Counted from the first letter of the stretch, positions 8,591 through 17,280 are shown. The stretch is 64,000 nt of DNA from Streptomyces sp. SAT1 (GCF_001654495.1 NZ_CP015849.1:6923001-6987000); one strand, 5' to 3'. Numbers and translations: made by a program. The notes: generated by a model from the letters alone, not told the origin.

Positions 8591-8621
8591 TTGACCCTGC
8601 CCTTACGTCAGGCTGCACGCT
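8591..8621 (+). promoter_or_regulatory. MerR-type promoter/operator of the TipA-like gene
   Basis: TTGACC (8591-8596) is followed 19 bases later by CACGCT (8616-8621), the over-long spacer typical of promoters activated by MerR-family proteins. A dyad CCTG-N9-CAGG (8596-8612) lies inside the spacer. It sits about 35 bases before the TipA-like start codon, consistent with autoregulation. Confidence 0.5.
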
Positions 8622-8654
8622 GTACGCCGACGGAGCCGACGAAAGGGCAGGTGG

Positions 8655-9443
8655 ATGAGCTACTCCGTGGGACAGGTGGCGGCGTTCGCCGGAGTGACGG
8701 TGCGCACGCTGCACCACTACGACCGGGCGGGGCTGCTGTCGCCGGGCGGCCGCAGCCACGCCGGGTACCGGCTGTACGACGACGCCGACCTGGCACGCCT
8801 CCAGCAGATCCTCTTCTACCGCGAACTGGGCTTCTCCCTCGACGAGATCGCCGACATCCTCAAGGACCCGCAGGCCAACGCGCTCGCACACCTGCGGGCC
8901 CGGCAGCGGCGGCTCGGCGAGGAGATCACCCGGCTCCAGCGGCTCGCCGAGGTCGCCGAACGGGCCATCGAGGTCCAGCAGACCGGAGTGACCCTCACCC
9001 CCGCCGAACGCTTCGAGGTCTTCGGTGAGATCGCCTTCGACCTCAGCTACGCCACCGAGGCCCAGCTCAAATGGGCCGGCTCGGAAGGACAGCGGGAGTC
9101 CATGGCTCGGGCCGCCGCGCACAGCAAGGAGGACTGGCGGCGGCTGATGCGCGAGGCCGCAGCGTGGCGCGCCGAACTGCTCGCCGCCTTCGACGACGGC
9201 GAGAGCGCCGACGGGGAACGCGCCATGGACCTCGCCGAGGAGCACCGGCTGCACATCTCGCGCTGGTTCACCTCCTGCCCGCCCGCCATGCACCTGCGCA
9301 TCGCGGACGACATCGTCGCCGACCCGCGCGCCTTCGCCCTCGTCGTACCGCCCTCCCAGCAACGCCCCGGCCTCGCCGCCTACCTGGGCAGGGCCGTGCA
9401 CGCCAACGCGGCCCGCCGCACCGACCCCGAGGGGGACCGATGA
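8655..9443 (+). CDS. TipA-type MerR-family transcriptional regulator with antibiotic-binding domain
   Basis: 262 residues, close to the 253 of TipAL. A MerR winged helix-turn-helix occupies residues 1-70 (VGQVAAFAGVTVRTLHHYD), then a coiled-coil dimerisation helix (about 75-112), then a TipAS-like helical domain. In TipAL a single cysteine forms a covalent bond with thiopeptides such as thiostrepton; the matching position is kept here as Cys208 in RWFTSCPPAMH. This suggests sensing of thiopeptides or other drugs and activation of its own and neighbouring genes. The stop overlaps the start of the glycosyltransferase gene (ATGA), so the two are one operon. The short TipAS form, made in S. lividans from an internal start, may also exist here but cannot be seen. 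Confidence 0.9.
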   Translation: MSYSVGQVAAFAGVTVRTLHHYDRAGLLSPGGRSHAGYRLYDDADLARLQQILFYRELGFSLDEIADILKDPQANALAHLRARQRRLGEEITRLQRLAEVAERAIEVQQTGVTLTPAERFEVFGEIAFDLSYATEAQLKWAGSEGQRESMARAAAHSKEDWRRLMREAAAWRAELLAAFDDGESADGERAMDLAEEHRLHISRWFTSCPPAMHLRIADDIVADPRAFALVVPPSQQRPGLAAYLGRAVHANAARRTDPEGDR

Positions 9444-10660
9444 GGATCCTGATCGCCGCCGCCGGATCGCGGGGCGACGTCGACCCCTACACCGGTCTCG
9501 GCGCCGGGCTGCGCCGGGCCGGACACGAGGTCGCTGTCGCCGCCCCGGACACCTTCGCGCCGCTGGTCCGCCGCGCCGGAGTGGAGTTCCGCGGACTGCC
9601 GGCCCGGCCGGAGGCCCAGGGGGCCGTCACGGGCCGGCGGGACCTGATGCGCGGCGCCGCCGCGTTCGTGAACCGGCTCGCGGGAGGCTTCGCCGCCGCG
9701 GTCGGCGACGGCACCGAGCTGCTGGTGCTGTCCACCACCACCGCCCCGCTGGGCTGGCACCTCGCCGAGGCCACCGGCCTGCCGAGCATCGGCGCCTACC
9801 TCCAGCCCACCGCGCCCACCGGCGCCTTCCCGCCCGTCGTCACCGGCACCCGCTCCCTGGGCCGCCTCGGCAACCGCGCCGCGGGCCGCCTCGGAGTGCG
9901 GATGGCCGACCGCCTCTACGGCGACGCGGTCGCCGCCCTCCGCCGCGAGCTGGGCCTGCCCCCGCGCACCCCGGCCGCCGAACGCCGTCGCCGGGAGGCC
10001 GCGCACTGGCCCGTGCTGCACGGCTTCAGCGAGCACGTCGTGCCCCGCCCGCCCGACTGGCGCCCCGGCCTGGACGTCGTCGGCAACTGGTGGCCGTACA
10101 CCGACCCCGACGCCCGGCTGCCCGCGGACCTGGAGGACTTCCTCGCCGCCGGGCCCCCGCCGGTGTTCGTCGGGTTCGGCTCCATGGCCGGGGGCCACGG
10201 AGAACGCCTGAGCGAGACCGTCGTACGGGCACTGCGCCGGGCCGGGCTGCGCGGCGTCCTCCAGTCCGGCGCCGCCGGCCTCGCCGCCGAGGGGGACGAC
10301 ATCCTCACCGTCGGCGAGGTGCCGCACACCCTGCTGTTCCCGCGCACGGCCGCCGTGGTGCACCACGCGGGCGCGGGCACCTCGGCGGCGGCCCTGCGCG
10401 CCGGGGTCCCCTCCGTCCCCGTACCGGTCACCGCCGACCAGCCGTTCTGGGCGGCCCGCCTCACCGCCCTCGGCGCCGCCCCCGCCGCGATCCCCTTCAC
10501 CGGCCTGACCCCCGAGCGCCTGGCGGACGCCCTCGACCGCGCGGTACGGGCCCCGGCCCTCACCCGCTCCGCCGCCACCGTCGCCGGCCGCCTCGCGGGT
10601 GAGGACGGGGTGGGACGCGTGGTGGAGGCGGTGGAGGCCCTGGGGCGGCTGAAGAGCTGA
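9440..10660 (+). CDS. UDP-glycosyltransferase (GT1, macrolide/GtfB type)
   Basis: 406-residue GT-B fold glycosyltransferase. The N-terminus ILIAAAGSRGDVDPY matches the GSRGD loop of the MGT/GtfB group; the nucleotide-sugar site appears as FVGFGSM and VVHHAGAGTSAAALRAGVP with the DQPFWAARL segment. Such enzymes glycosylate small lipophilic molecules, including antibiotics. Its ATG overlaps the TipA-like stop codon, so the drug sensor and this enzyme are made together; an inducible drug-inactivating role is a reasonable inference. The acceptor cannot be predicted. Confidence 0.88.
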   Translation: MRILIAAAGSRGDVDPYTGLGAGLRRAGHEVAVAAPDTFAPLVRRAGVEFRGLPARPEAQGAVTGRRDLMRGAAAFVNRLAGGFAAAVGDGTELLVLSTTTAPLGWHLAEATGLPSIGAYLQPTAPTGAFPPVVTGTRSLGRLGNRAAGRLGVRMADRLYGDAVAALRRELGLPPRTPAAERRRREAAHWPVLHGFSEHVVPRPPDWRPGLDVVGNWWPYTDPDARLPADLEDFLAAGPPPVFVGFGSMAGGHGERLSETVVRALRRAGLRGVLQSGAAGLAAEGDDILTVGEVPHTLLFPRTAAVVHHAGAGTSAAALRAGVPSVPVPVTADQPFWAARLTALGAAPAAIPFTGLTPERLADALDRAVRAPALTRSAATVAGRLAGEDGVGRVVEAVEALGRLKS

Positions 10661-11013
10661 GGGGCAGGTGGGGGGGCGGGCGCGGGGGCGGGGCGGGCGG
10701 CCTGCGCGGGGGCTCCGTCGGTGCCGTGGGTGGGGTCCGGCGGGACGGATGGTCGGCGGTGCTCCGGCGTCGCCAGGGTCCGGTGCTTCGCGCGCGGGGT
10801 GACCGGCGGGCGGCCGAGGGTGACTCGGGCCGTGCGGCGGGGTGCTCGGCGTGACCGGATCGGCGGGCCGGGCGGGGGCCGGGGCCGGCGCCGTGCCGGT
10901 GCCGGGCGTGGTGTCCGGCGTGGTGCGGGACGCCGAAGGCCGCGCGCCCGGAGGGGCGTCCGGCCCCAGGGATCGGGCCGGTCCGGGGCGACCGGCGCCC
11001 GGTGCCTCGTCCC
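10661..11013. other. Intergenic gap between convergent glycosyltransferase genes
   Basis: About 350 bases with no supported gene. It is very G-rich on the plus strand, with many runs of four or more G just after the stop (10661-10705), which could form G-quadruplexes or be a simple compositional artefact. No clear hairpin terminator was found. Since both flanking genes end here, no promoter is required. Confidence 0.4.
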
Positions 11014-12258
11014 TCAGCGGGCCAGCAGGTCGACCGCCCGCAGCACGGGCGCGACGCCGTCCTCCTCGCGGATGCGGGCGCCCAGGGTCTCGGCGCGCTC
11101 CCGGTGGAGGGGGTTGCGGGTGGCCCGCGCGAGGGCCGCGGCGAGGCCGTTCGCGGTGAGCCCGCGCAGCGGGACGGCGCGGGGGGCCACCCCGAGGGAC
11201 ACCAGGCGTTCGGCCCAGAAGCCCTCGTCGAACTGGACCGGCAGCGGCACGGCGGGCACCCCGGCGCGCAGCCCGGCCGCGGTGGTGCCCGCGCCCGCGT
11301 GGTGCACCACGGCCGCCATCCGCGGGAACAGCGCCGCGTGCGGCACCTCGTCGATGGTCAGCATGTCCTCGCCGGTCGCCGCGAGCCCGCCCCACCCGCG
11401 CTGCACCACCCCGCGCAGCCCGGCCAGGCGCAGCGCGCGCACGATGGTCCCGCTCAGCCGGGCCGGGTCGGGCACCGTCGCACTGCCGAGACCGACGAAC
11501 ACCGGTGCGGGCCCCGCGTCCAGGAACCGCCGCACATACGCGGGCAGCCCGTCCTCGCGGTCGTACGGCCACCAGTAGCCGCACACCCGCAGACCGGGCC
11601 GCCAGTCGCGCGGCCGGGGCACCACCAGCGGGCTGAACCCGTGGAACACCGGCTGCCGCAGCCCCGCCCGGATACGGCGGGCGGTGCCGTGCCGGGCGGC
11701 CGGAAGACCCAGCCGGGCCCGCACGGTGGGTACGGCCGCCGAGAAGACCCGCTCCATGGCGAGGTTCACCCCGTAACCCGCGAGCCGGTTCGCCGCCGCG
11801 CCCCAGTGGCCGCCGCCGAGCAGCGGAGGGGCGAACTCCCGGGTGGGGGAGAGGGGCTGCAGATGCGTGCCGATGCTGGGCACACCCAGCGCCTCGGCGA
11901 TCGCGTGCCCGACCGGCCCCAGCGACCCGGACAGCAGCAGTACGTCGCTCTTCTCGGCCGCCGCGACCAGGTCGTCCGTCATCCGGGCGAGCGCCGCGCG
12001 GACCAGGCCGACGGCGCGCAGCATCTTGCCCGCGTCCGTCGCGCTGCGGTGCAGCCCCCGGCCGCGCGTGGACTCCAGTTCGGCCCGCGGATCCACCGGC
12101 AGTGCGTGGAAGTCCAGGCCCGACCCGGCGACCAGCGGCTCGAAGCACCCGTGGGTGACCAGGGTGACCGCATGGCCCGCGCGGGCCAGACCGTGCCCCA
12201 GCCCGGTGAAGGGGGCCACGTCACCCCGGGAACCCGCCGTCATGATCGTTACGCGCAC
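11014..12258 (-). CDS. Second UDP-glycosyltransferase (GT1)
   Basis: 414-residue paralogue of the convergent glycosyltransferase, with TAGSRGDVAPFTGLG at the N-terminus, FVGLGSA in the middle and VVHHAGAGTTAAGLRAGVPAV plus a DEGFWAERL segment at the C-terminal nucleotide-sugar site. Start GTG 12258 is chosen because it directly precedes the conserved beta-strand (VRVTIMTAG); an ATG at 12243 is the alternative. No strong ribosome binding site is visible for either. The pair of GT1 genes in tail-to-tail arrangement may reflect duplication followed by divergence, or separate acquisition. Confidence 0.85.
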   Translation of the reverse strand: MRVTIMTAGSRGDVAPFTGLGHGLARAGHAVTLVTHGCFEPLVAGSGLDFHALPVDPRAELESTRGRGLHRSATDAGKMLRAVGLVRAALARMTDDLVAAAEKSDVLLLSGSLGPVGHAIAEALGVPSIGTHLQPLSPTREFAPPLLGGGHWGAAANRLAGYGVNLAMERVFSAAVPTVRARLGLPAARHGTARRIRAGLRQPVFHGFSPLVVPRPRDWRPGLRVCGYWWPYDREDGLPAYVRRFLDAGPAPVFVGLGSATVPDPARLSGTIVRALRLAGLRGVVQRGWGGLAATGEDMLTIDEVPHAALFPRMAAVVHHAGAGTTAAGLRAGVPAVPLPVQFDEGFWAERLVSLGVAPRAVPLRGLTANGLAAALARATRNPLHRERAETLGARIREEDGVAPVLRAVDLLAR

Positions 12259-12414
12259 GTCGGCCAGTATGACCGCGCACGGCCCCGCCGACGGCGAACG
12301 ACCCGGCCATGTCGGCGCGCCCACCCCCGCGCGACCGCAACGGCCGCACCCGTCCGGGCCCCGCACCCGTCCGGGCCCCGTACCCGCTCAGGCCCTTCGG
12401 CCCGCCGGCCGGGG

Positions 12415-13263
12415 TCACACCCCGAGCTGCCGGGCGGCCGCGTCCACCGTCTGCTCCAGCAGCGTGGCGATGGTCATCGGGCCCACCCCGCCCGGCACCG
12501 GTGTGATCAGCGAGGCGCGCTCCGCCGCGGTGTCGAAGTCCACGTCCCCGACGTTGCCCGCGTTGTAGCCCGCGTCGATCACGACCGCACCCGGCTTGAC
12601 GTCCTCGCCGCGCACCAGCCGCGGCCGGCCCGCGGCCGCCACCACGATGTCGGCCTCGCGGACCACGGACGACAGCTCCCGGGTCCGGGAGTGGCAGTAC
12701 GTCACCGTGGCGTCCCGGGCCAGCAGCAGCATGCCGACCGGCTTGCCGAGGATCGCGCTGCGCCCCACCACCACGGCGCGCTTCCCGGCCGGATCGACGT
12801 CGTAGGCGTCCAGCAGCCGCATGATGCCGCCGGGCGTGCAGGAGACGAACCCGGGCAGGGCGAAGCTCATCGTGGCGAAGGAGGCGAAGGTGACGCCGTC
12901 GACGTCCTTCTCGGGCGCGATCGCCTCGAACGCGGCCCGCTCGTCGATGTGGTCGCCGACCGGGTGCTGCAACAGGATGCCGTGGACCGACGGGTCCGCC
13001 GAGAGGCCCCGCAGCGTCTGCACGAGCTGCGCGGTGGTGGTCGCGGCGGGCAGCTCCACGTGGCGGGAGGCGATGTTCGCCGTGCGGCATCGGTTCCGCT
13101 TCATCCGGACGTAGGTGACCGAGGCGGGATCCTCGCCGACCAGCACCGTGGCCAGGCACGGCCGTACACCCGTGCGGCCGGTGAGTCCGGCGGCCCGGTG
13201 CGCGGTGCGCTCGACGATGCGGCGGGCGAGGGCGGTGCCGTCCATGAGACGGGCCTGGGACAT
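12415..13263 (-). CDS. folD: Bifunctional 5,10-methylene-THF dehydrogenase/methenyl-THF cyclohydrolase
   Basis: 282-residue FolD. Catalytic YVRMK with the essential lysine lies near residue 55, EKDVDG near residue 123, the dinucleotide-binding GRSAILGKPVG near residue 165 and PGGVGPMT near residue 263. It interconverts 5,10-methylene-, methenyl- and 10-formyl-tetrahydrofolate, supplying formyl groups for purine synthesis. ATG at 13263 has AGGAG five bases upstream. It is preceded by a ZTP riboswitch, so it is probably an inducible FolD made when 10-formyl-THF is short, in addition to a housekeeping copy elsewhere. Confidence 0.93.
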   Translation of the reverse strand: MSQARLMDGTALARRIVERTAHRAAGLTGRTGVRPCLATVLVGEDPASVTYVRMKRNRCRTANIASRHVELPAATTTAQLVQTLRGLSADPSVHGILLQHPVGDHIDERAAFEAIAPEKDVDGVTFASFATMSFALPGFVSCTPGGIMRLLDAYDVDPAGKRAVVVGRSAILGKPVGMLLLARDATVTYCHSRTRELSSVVREADIVVAAAGRPRLVRGEDVKPGAVVIDAGYNAGNVGDVDFDTAAERASLITPVPGGVGPMTIATLLEQTVDAAARQLGV

Positions 13264-13289
13264 GTCCACTCCTGAGCGTGCGGCGGATC

Positions 13290-13368
13290 GCCCAGGCGCG
13301 CGGCTGTGACTTCGGCAGGGGCCGCTCCCCGGTGGTGCTCCACCTCAGCGCCAGTCACGGCCCGCCCC
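13290..13368 (-). ncRNA. ZTP (pfl) riboswitch upstream of folD
   Basis: Read on the minus strand, the leader shows the conserved pfl-motif blocks in order: CGTGACTGGCG, then AGGTGGA, then CACCGGGGAGCG, then after a variable linker CCGCGCGCCTGGGC. These match the two conserved halves and the 3' pseudoknot strand of the ZTP/ZMP aptamer. The ligand ZMP/ZTP accumulates when 10-formyl-tetrahydrofolate is limiting, and pfl riboswitches are well known upstream of folD, purH and glyA. The aptamer ends about 27 bases before the folD start, so the switch may act on translation or on the AGGAG site. A TAGGGT -10-like box at 13370-13375 would start transcription right at the aptamer. Confidence 0.9.
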
Positions 13369-13655
13369 CACCCTAAGCGGGACGCGCGTGCGCCCTTCGC
13401 CAGGGGTGCGGCACGCTCACCGGAGCCTCCCCCGCCGTGACCGCCGCCCCCGTACCGCGGCGGGCCGTGCGCCGGGCCGGGCCGCGCGCAGCACCGACCG
13501 CAGCAGCGCGGCGGACAGGCACCGGGCCGCCGCCGAAGCCGTCCGGGCCGGTCCGGAGCGCCGCACCAGCGGGGAACGCGCCTGCCCCAGTCCGCCGCGG
13601 GCCGAGAAGGACCAGGTCAGCCGGGAGCTGACCTGGAACCCCGCGGTCCTCCTCG

Positions 13656-13859
13656 TCACTCGTCCCATGCCTGGACCATGATCTGGTCGGTGATCCTGCC
13701 GTCGCGCAGGACCTTGGGGTGGCTCGGCCGGCTGTCGCGGTCCACGATGCGTGTCTCCGCGTCGTCCGCGTACAGCGACAGCAGCGTGGGCGCCGCGTGT
13801 TCCTCGATGCCCCGGCGCAGCGCGCCGGTGCCGAAGGCGGGACCTGCCGTGGTCGCCAT
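13656..13859 (-). CDS. Short SnoaL/NTF2-like protein, internally shortened
   Basis: 67-residue protein with a strong AGGAGG site five bases before its ATG. Residues 1-50 (through SLYADDAETRIVDRDSRPSHPKVL) match the N-terminus of streptomycete nuclear-transport-factor-2-like proteins of about 120-130 residues, and the last 16 residues (DGRITDQIMVQAWDE) match their C-terminus. The central 50-60 residues, which form most of the beta-sheet, are missing in frame. It therefore looks like an in-frame internal deletion that keeps both ends. Whether it folds is unknown. The comparison with full-length members is from memory of the family. Confidence 0.65.
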   Translation of the reverse strand: MATTAGPAFGTGALRRGIEEHAAPTLLSLYADDAETRIVDRDSRPSHPKVLRDGRITDQIMVQAWDE

Positions 13860-14100
13860 GGTGGCCTCCTACGAGCCCCGGCGCCCCGGAGCAGGAGCCG
13901 CTTGCGGGGCCTCTCCTTCGAGCGTCCTCCGGGGCGCCGGGACCGGCAAGCGCGGCCGGGGCGACGCGCCGGTACCCGTCCCGCGCCCGTCCCGTGCCGC
14001 CCGCCCCGCACCCGTCCCGTACTCGCTCCGTACTCGTCCTGACGGGTGAGCGGGCGGGCGCGCCCGTGTCCGGGCGGGACCGGGCGCCGTTGCTCAGGAC
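13860..14100. other. Intergenic region between divergent small genes
   Basis: About 240 bases holding the promoters of the SnoaL-like gene (minus) and the small secreted protein gene (plus). An inverted repeat built on CGGGGCGC/GCGCCCCGG elements lies at about 13865-13945. No convincing -10/-35 pair was assigned. Confidence 0.35.
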
Positions 14101-14406
14101 ATGATCTCCACTCGACGTATCGTCGCCGTCGCCTCCCTCGCCGCCTCGCTCACCGGGCTCGCCGCACTCCCCGCCAGCGCCGCCGGTTCGTCCGTGCCGG
14201 TGGTCGGCCGGGCGCTGCCCATGGGCGTGCTCGACTCGCTGGCCCGCACCGGGCTGCCCGCCGACCGGCAGGACGCGGTGCCCCCGGTCTCCGACCAGCT
14301 CTCCTCGCTCCAGCACATCCAGGACCTCAACGAGCTGAGCCGGCTGAACGCGGTCACCGGTCTCGTCTCCCCGCTGTTCGGACTGGTCCCCGCCATCCCG
14401 AGCTGA
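14101..14406 (+). CDS. Small secreted protein of unknown function
   Basis: 101-residue protein with a signal peptide (residues 1-28: basic start MISTRR, hydrophobic core AVASLAASLTGLAAL, cleavage after ASA). The mature part is about 73 residues, rich in Leu, Pro and Ser, with no cysteine and no known domain. It resembles small exported proteins common in streptomycetes that have no assigned role. Start ATG is preceded by AGGAC. It stands alone between a divergent gene and mscR. Confidence 0.7.
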   Translation: MISTRRIVAVASLAASLTGLAALPASAAGSSVPVVGRALPMGVLDSLARTGLPADRQDAVPPVSDQLSSLQHIQDLNELSRLNAVTGLVSPLFGLVPAIPS

Positions 14407-14519
14407 GCCGGAGCGGGCGCGCCGGACACCGGTGGCGGCGCGGGGGTTCGCGCCGCCGCCGGCCCGGCACGGCGTAGGGTCGCGGGGACGGAGAACGGCC
14501 GACGGAAGGGACCTCCACC

Positions 14520-15605
14520 ATGGCGCAGGAAGTGCGCGGCGTGATCGCACCCGGGAAGAACGAACCCGTACGGGTCGAGACCATCGTCGTGCCGGACCCC
14601 GGGCCCGGCGAGGCCGTCGTACGGGTCCAGGCCTGCGGCGTGTGCCACACCGACCTGCACTACAAGCAGGGCGGTATCAACGACGAGTTCCCGTTCCTGC
14701 TCGGCCACGAGGCCGCGGGCATCGTGGAGTCGGTCGGCGACGGTGTCACCGAGGTGGCCCCCGGCGACTTCGTCGTCCTCAACTGGCGTGCGGTGTGCGG
14801 CAGGTGCCGTGCCTGTCTGCGCGGACGGCCCTGGTACTGCTTCGACACGCACAACGCGCGGCAGCGCATGACCCTCACCGACGGCACCGAGCTGTCCCCG
14901 GCGCTGGGCATCGGCGCCTTCGCGGAGAAGACGCTCGTGGCCGCCGGGCAGTGCACCAAGGTCGACCCGGCCGTCTCCCCGGCCGTGGCCGGACTGCTGG
15001 GCTGCGGGGTGATGGCCGGCATCGGCGCCGCCATCAACACCGGGAACGTCGGCCGCGGCGACAGCGTCGCCGTCATCGGCTGCGGCGGTGTCGGCGACGC
15101 GGCGATCGCCGGGGCGCGTCTGGCGGGCGCGGCGAAGGTCATCGCCGTCGACATCGACGACCGCAAGCTGGAGACCGCCCGCACCATGGGCGCCACGCAC
15201 AGCGTCAACTCCGAGGACCACGACCCGGTCGCCGCGATCCGCGACCTGACCGGCGGCTTCGGCGCCGATGTCGTCATCGACGCGGTCGGCCGCCCCGAGA
15301 CCTACAAGCAGGCGTTCTACGCCCGCGACCTGGCCGGGACCGTCGTCCTGGTCGGCGTGCCCACCCCGGAGATGAAGCTCGAACTGCCGCTGCTGGACGT
15401 CTTCGGACGCGGCGGCGCCCTCAAGTCGAGCTGGTACGGCGACTGCCTGCCCTCGCGCGACTTCCCGATGCTGGTCGACCTGCATCTGCAAGGACGGCTG
15501 CCGCTCGACAAGTTCGTGTCCGAGACCATCCGACTCGACGAGGTGGAGCAGGCGTTCGAGCGGATGCACCGCGGCGACGTGCTGCGCTCGGTGGTGGTCC
15601 TCTGA
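14520..15605 (+). CDS. mscR: S-(hydroxymethyl)mycothiol dehydrogenase
   Basis: 361-residue zinc-dependent medium-chain alcohol dehydrogenase. Catalytic zinc ligands are seen in CGVCHTD (near residue 39) and GHEAAG (near residue 61); structural zinc ligands in CGRCRACLRGRPWYC (residues about 92-106); the NAD-binding site is GCGGVGDAA. The enzyme oxidises the adduct of formaldehyde and mycothiol to S-formylmycothiol, and also reduces S-nitrosomycothiol. It is coupled by a TGATG overlap to the following metallo-hydrolase gene, the same order as Rv2259-Rv2260 in Mycobacterium tuberculosis. Confidence 0.92.
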   Translation: MAQEVRGVIAPGKNEPVRVETIVVPDPGPGEAVVRVQACGVCHTDLHYKQGGINDEFPFLLGHEAAGIVESVGDGVTEVAPGDFVVLNWRAVCGRCRACLRGRPWYCFDTHNARQRMTLTDGTELSPALGIGAFAEKTLVAAGQCTKVDPAVSPAVAGLLGCGVMAGIGAAINTGNVGRGDSVAVIGCGGVGDAAIAGARLAGAAKVIAVDIDDRKLETARTMGATHSVNSEDHDPVAAIRDLTGGFGADVVIDAVGRPETYKQAFYARDLAGTVVLVGVPTPEMKLELPLLDVFGRGGALKSSWYGDCLPSRDFPMLVDLHLQGRLPLDKFVSETIRLDEVEQAFERMHRGDVLRSVVVL

Positions 15606-16234
15606 TGGCCGCGCGCATCGAACGCCTCGTCACCGCCGGGCAGTTCAGCCTGGACGGCGGCACCTGGGACGTCGAGAACAACGTGTGGATCGTCGGCGAC
15701 GACCACGAGGCGATCGTCATCGACGCCGCCCATGACGCCGAGGCCATCGCCGCCGCCGTGGGCGACCGCCGGCTCACCGCCATCGTCTGCACCCACGCCC
15801 ACAACGACCACATCGACGCCGCTCCGGCGCTCGCCGACCTCACCGGCGCGGTGATCTGGCTGCACCGCGACGACCTGCCGCTGTGGCGGGCGACCCACCC
15901 CGACCGGGAACCGGACGAGCACCTCGTCGACGGCCAGGTGATCGAGACGGCGGGCGCCGACCTCACGGTCCTGCACACCCCCGGTCACGCGCCGGGCGCG
16001 GTGTGCCTGTACGACCCCGGGCTCGGCGTCGTCTTCACCGGGGACACCCTCTTCCAGGGCGGCCCCGGTGCCACCGGCCGCTCCTACTCCCACTTCCCGA
16101 CCATCATCGACTCGATCCGCGACCGTCTGCTGACGCTGCCGCCCGGGACGAAGGTGCTCACCGGGCACGGCGACACCACCACCATCGGCGCGGAGGCCCC
16201 GCACCTCCAGGAGTGGATCGCCCGCGGCCACTGA
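15605..16234 (+). CDS. Metallo-beta-lactamase-fold hydrolase (glyoxalase II-like)
   Basis: 209-residue MBL-fold protein. The zinc-binding signature is THAHNDHIDAA, with further ligands in HTPGHAPG, FTGDTLF and a C-terminal GHGDTT. Its start overlaps the mscR stop, so it is very probably the partner hydrolase that releases formate from S-formylmycothiol or removes other mycothiol thioesters. The specific substrate is inferred from position, not from the sequence. Confidence 0.88.
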   Translation: MAARIERLVTAGQFSLDGGTWDVENNVWIVGDDHEAIVIDAAHDAEAIAAAVGDRRLTAIVCTHAHNDHIDAAPALADLTGAVIWLHRDDLPLWRATHPDREPDEHLVDGQVIETAGADLTVLHTPGHAPGAVCLYDPGLGVVFTGDTLFQGGPGATGRSYSHFPTIIDSIRDRLLTLPPGTKVLTGHGDTTTIGAEAPHLQEWIARGH

Positions 16235-16365
16235 GCCGCTGCCGGGGCCCGCCTCCGCCGGAAATACCTGACAGGAGATGTCCGGCTTCCCCGCGATGCT
16301 CGGCGTGCACACCGCGCGGACCCACCGCGCGCCGCACGCACGAGCAAGCACAGGGGAGGCCGGAC

Positions 16366-17280
16366 ATGTCACGTCCGCTGGAGGGCAAAATCGCGCTGGT
16401 CGCGGGCGCGACCCGCGGGGCGGGCCGCGGGATCGCGGTGGAACTCGGCGCCGCGAGGGCCACCGTGTACGTCACCGGCCGCAGCACCCGCGCCCGCCGC
16501 TCCGAGTACGACCGCCCCGAGACCGTCGAGGACACCGCCGACCTGGTCACCGCGGCCGGCGGACACGGCATCGCCGTCCCCGTCGATCATCTGGAGCCCG
16601 GCCGGGTCCGCGCCCTGATCGACCGCGTCGACCGTGAACAGGGCCGCCTCGACGTGCTCGTCAACGACATCTGGGGCGGCGAGCACCTCTTCGAGTGGGA
16701 CACCCCGGTGTGGGAGCACGACCTGGACAACGGGCTGCGGCTGCTCCGCCTCGCCGTGGAGACGCACCTCGTCACCAGCCACCACGCGCTGCCGCTGCTG
16801 CTGCGCCGGCCCGGCGGCCTGGTCGTGGAGATGACCGACGGCACCGCCGAGTACAACCGGGACACCTACCGGGTCAATCTCTTCTACGACCTCGCCAAGG
16901 CGTCCGTGCTGCGCATGGCCTTCGCCCTCGGCCATGAACTCGGGCCGCGCGGCGCCACCGCCGTCGCGCTCACCCCCGGCTGGCTCCGCTCGGAGCTGAT
17001 GCTCGACCACTTCGGGGTGCGCGAGGACAACTGGCGCGACGCCCTGGCGGACGTCCCGCACTTCGCGATCTCCGAGACCCCCCGCTACGTGGGCCGCGCC
17101 GTCGCCGCACTCGCCGCCGACCCGGACACGGCCCGCTGGAACGGCCGGTCCCTGTCCAGCGGCGCCCTCGCCCGCGAGTACGGCTTCACCGACCTGGACG
17201 GCAGCCGCCCCGACGCCTGGCGCTACCTCGCCGAGGTCCAGGACAGGGGCCGCCCCGCCGACACCACCGGCTACCGCTGA
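16366..17280 (+). CDS. SDR-family oxidoreductase (unusual NDIWG variant)
   Basis: 304-residue short-chain dehydrogenase. Cofactor-binding loop is GATRGAGRGIA near residue 14; the catalytic YxxxK is YDLAK. The NNAG motif of classical SDRs is replaced by NDIWGGE, as in a subgroup of larger SDRs often annotated only as oxidoreductase. Residues TGRSTR after the second strand suggest NADP preference. ATG 16366 has a strong GGGGAGG site. Located 130 bases after the MBL gene with its own leader, so probably independent. Substrate unknown. Confidence 0.85.
   Translation: MSRPLEGKIALVAGATRGAGRGIAVELGAARATVYVTGRSTRARRSEYDRPETVEDTADLVTAAGGHGIAVPVDHLEPGRVRALIDRVDREQGRLDVLVNDIWGGEHLFEWDTPVWEHDLDNGLRLLRLAVETHLVTSHHALPLLLRRPGGLVVEMTDGTAEYNRDTYRVNLFYDLAKASVLRMAFALGHELGPRGATAVALTPGWLRSELMLDHFGVREDNWRDALADVPHFAISETPRYVGRAVAALAADPDTARWNGRSLSSGALAREYGFTDLDGSRPDAWRYLAEVQDRGRPADTTGYR

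Noticed and set aside
6308..9028. 906-codon plus-strand frame across the ribosomal-protection gene
   Set aside because: Wrong frame of the GTPase and TipA-like genes; low-complexity Arg/Pro/His translation.
10661..11013. Small protein in the G-rich gap
   Set aside because: Translations are Gly/Arg/Ala low complexity, with no ribosome binding site.
13377..13655. Possible small genes between the riboswitch and the SnoaL-like gene
   Set aside because: Open frames on either strand have no ribosome binding sites and no recognisable protein; it is better explained as leader and promoter DNA.
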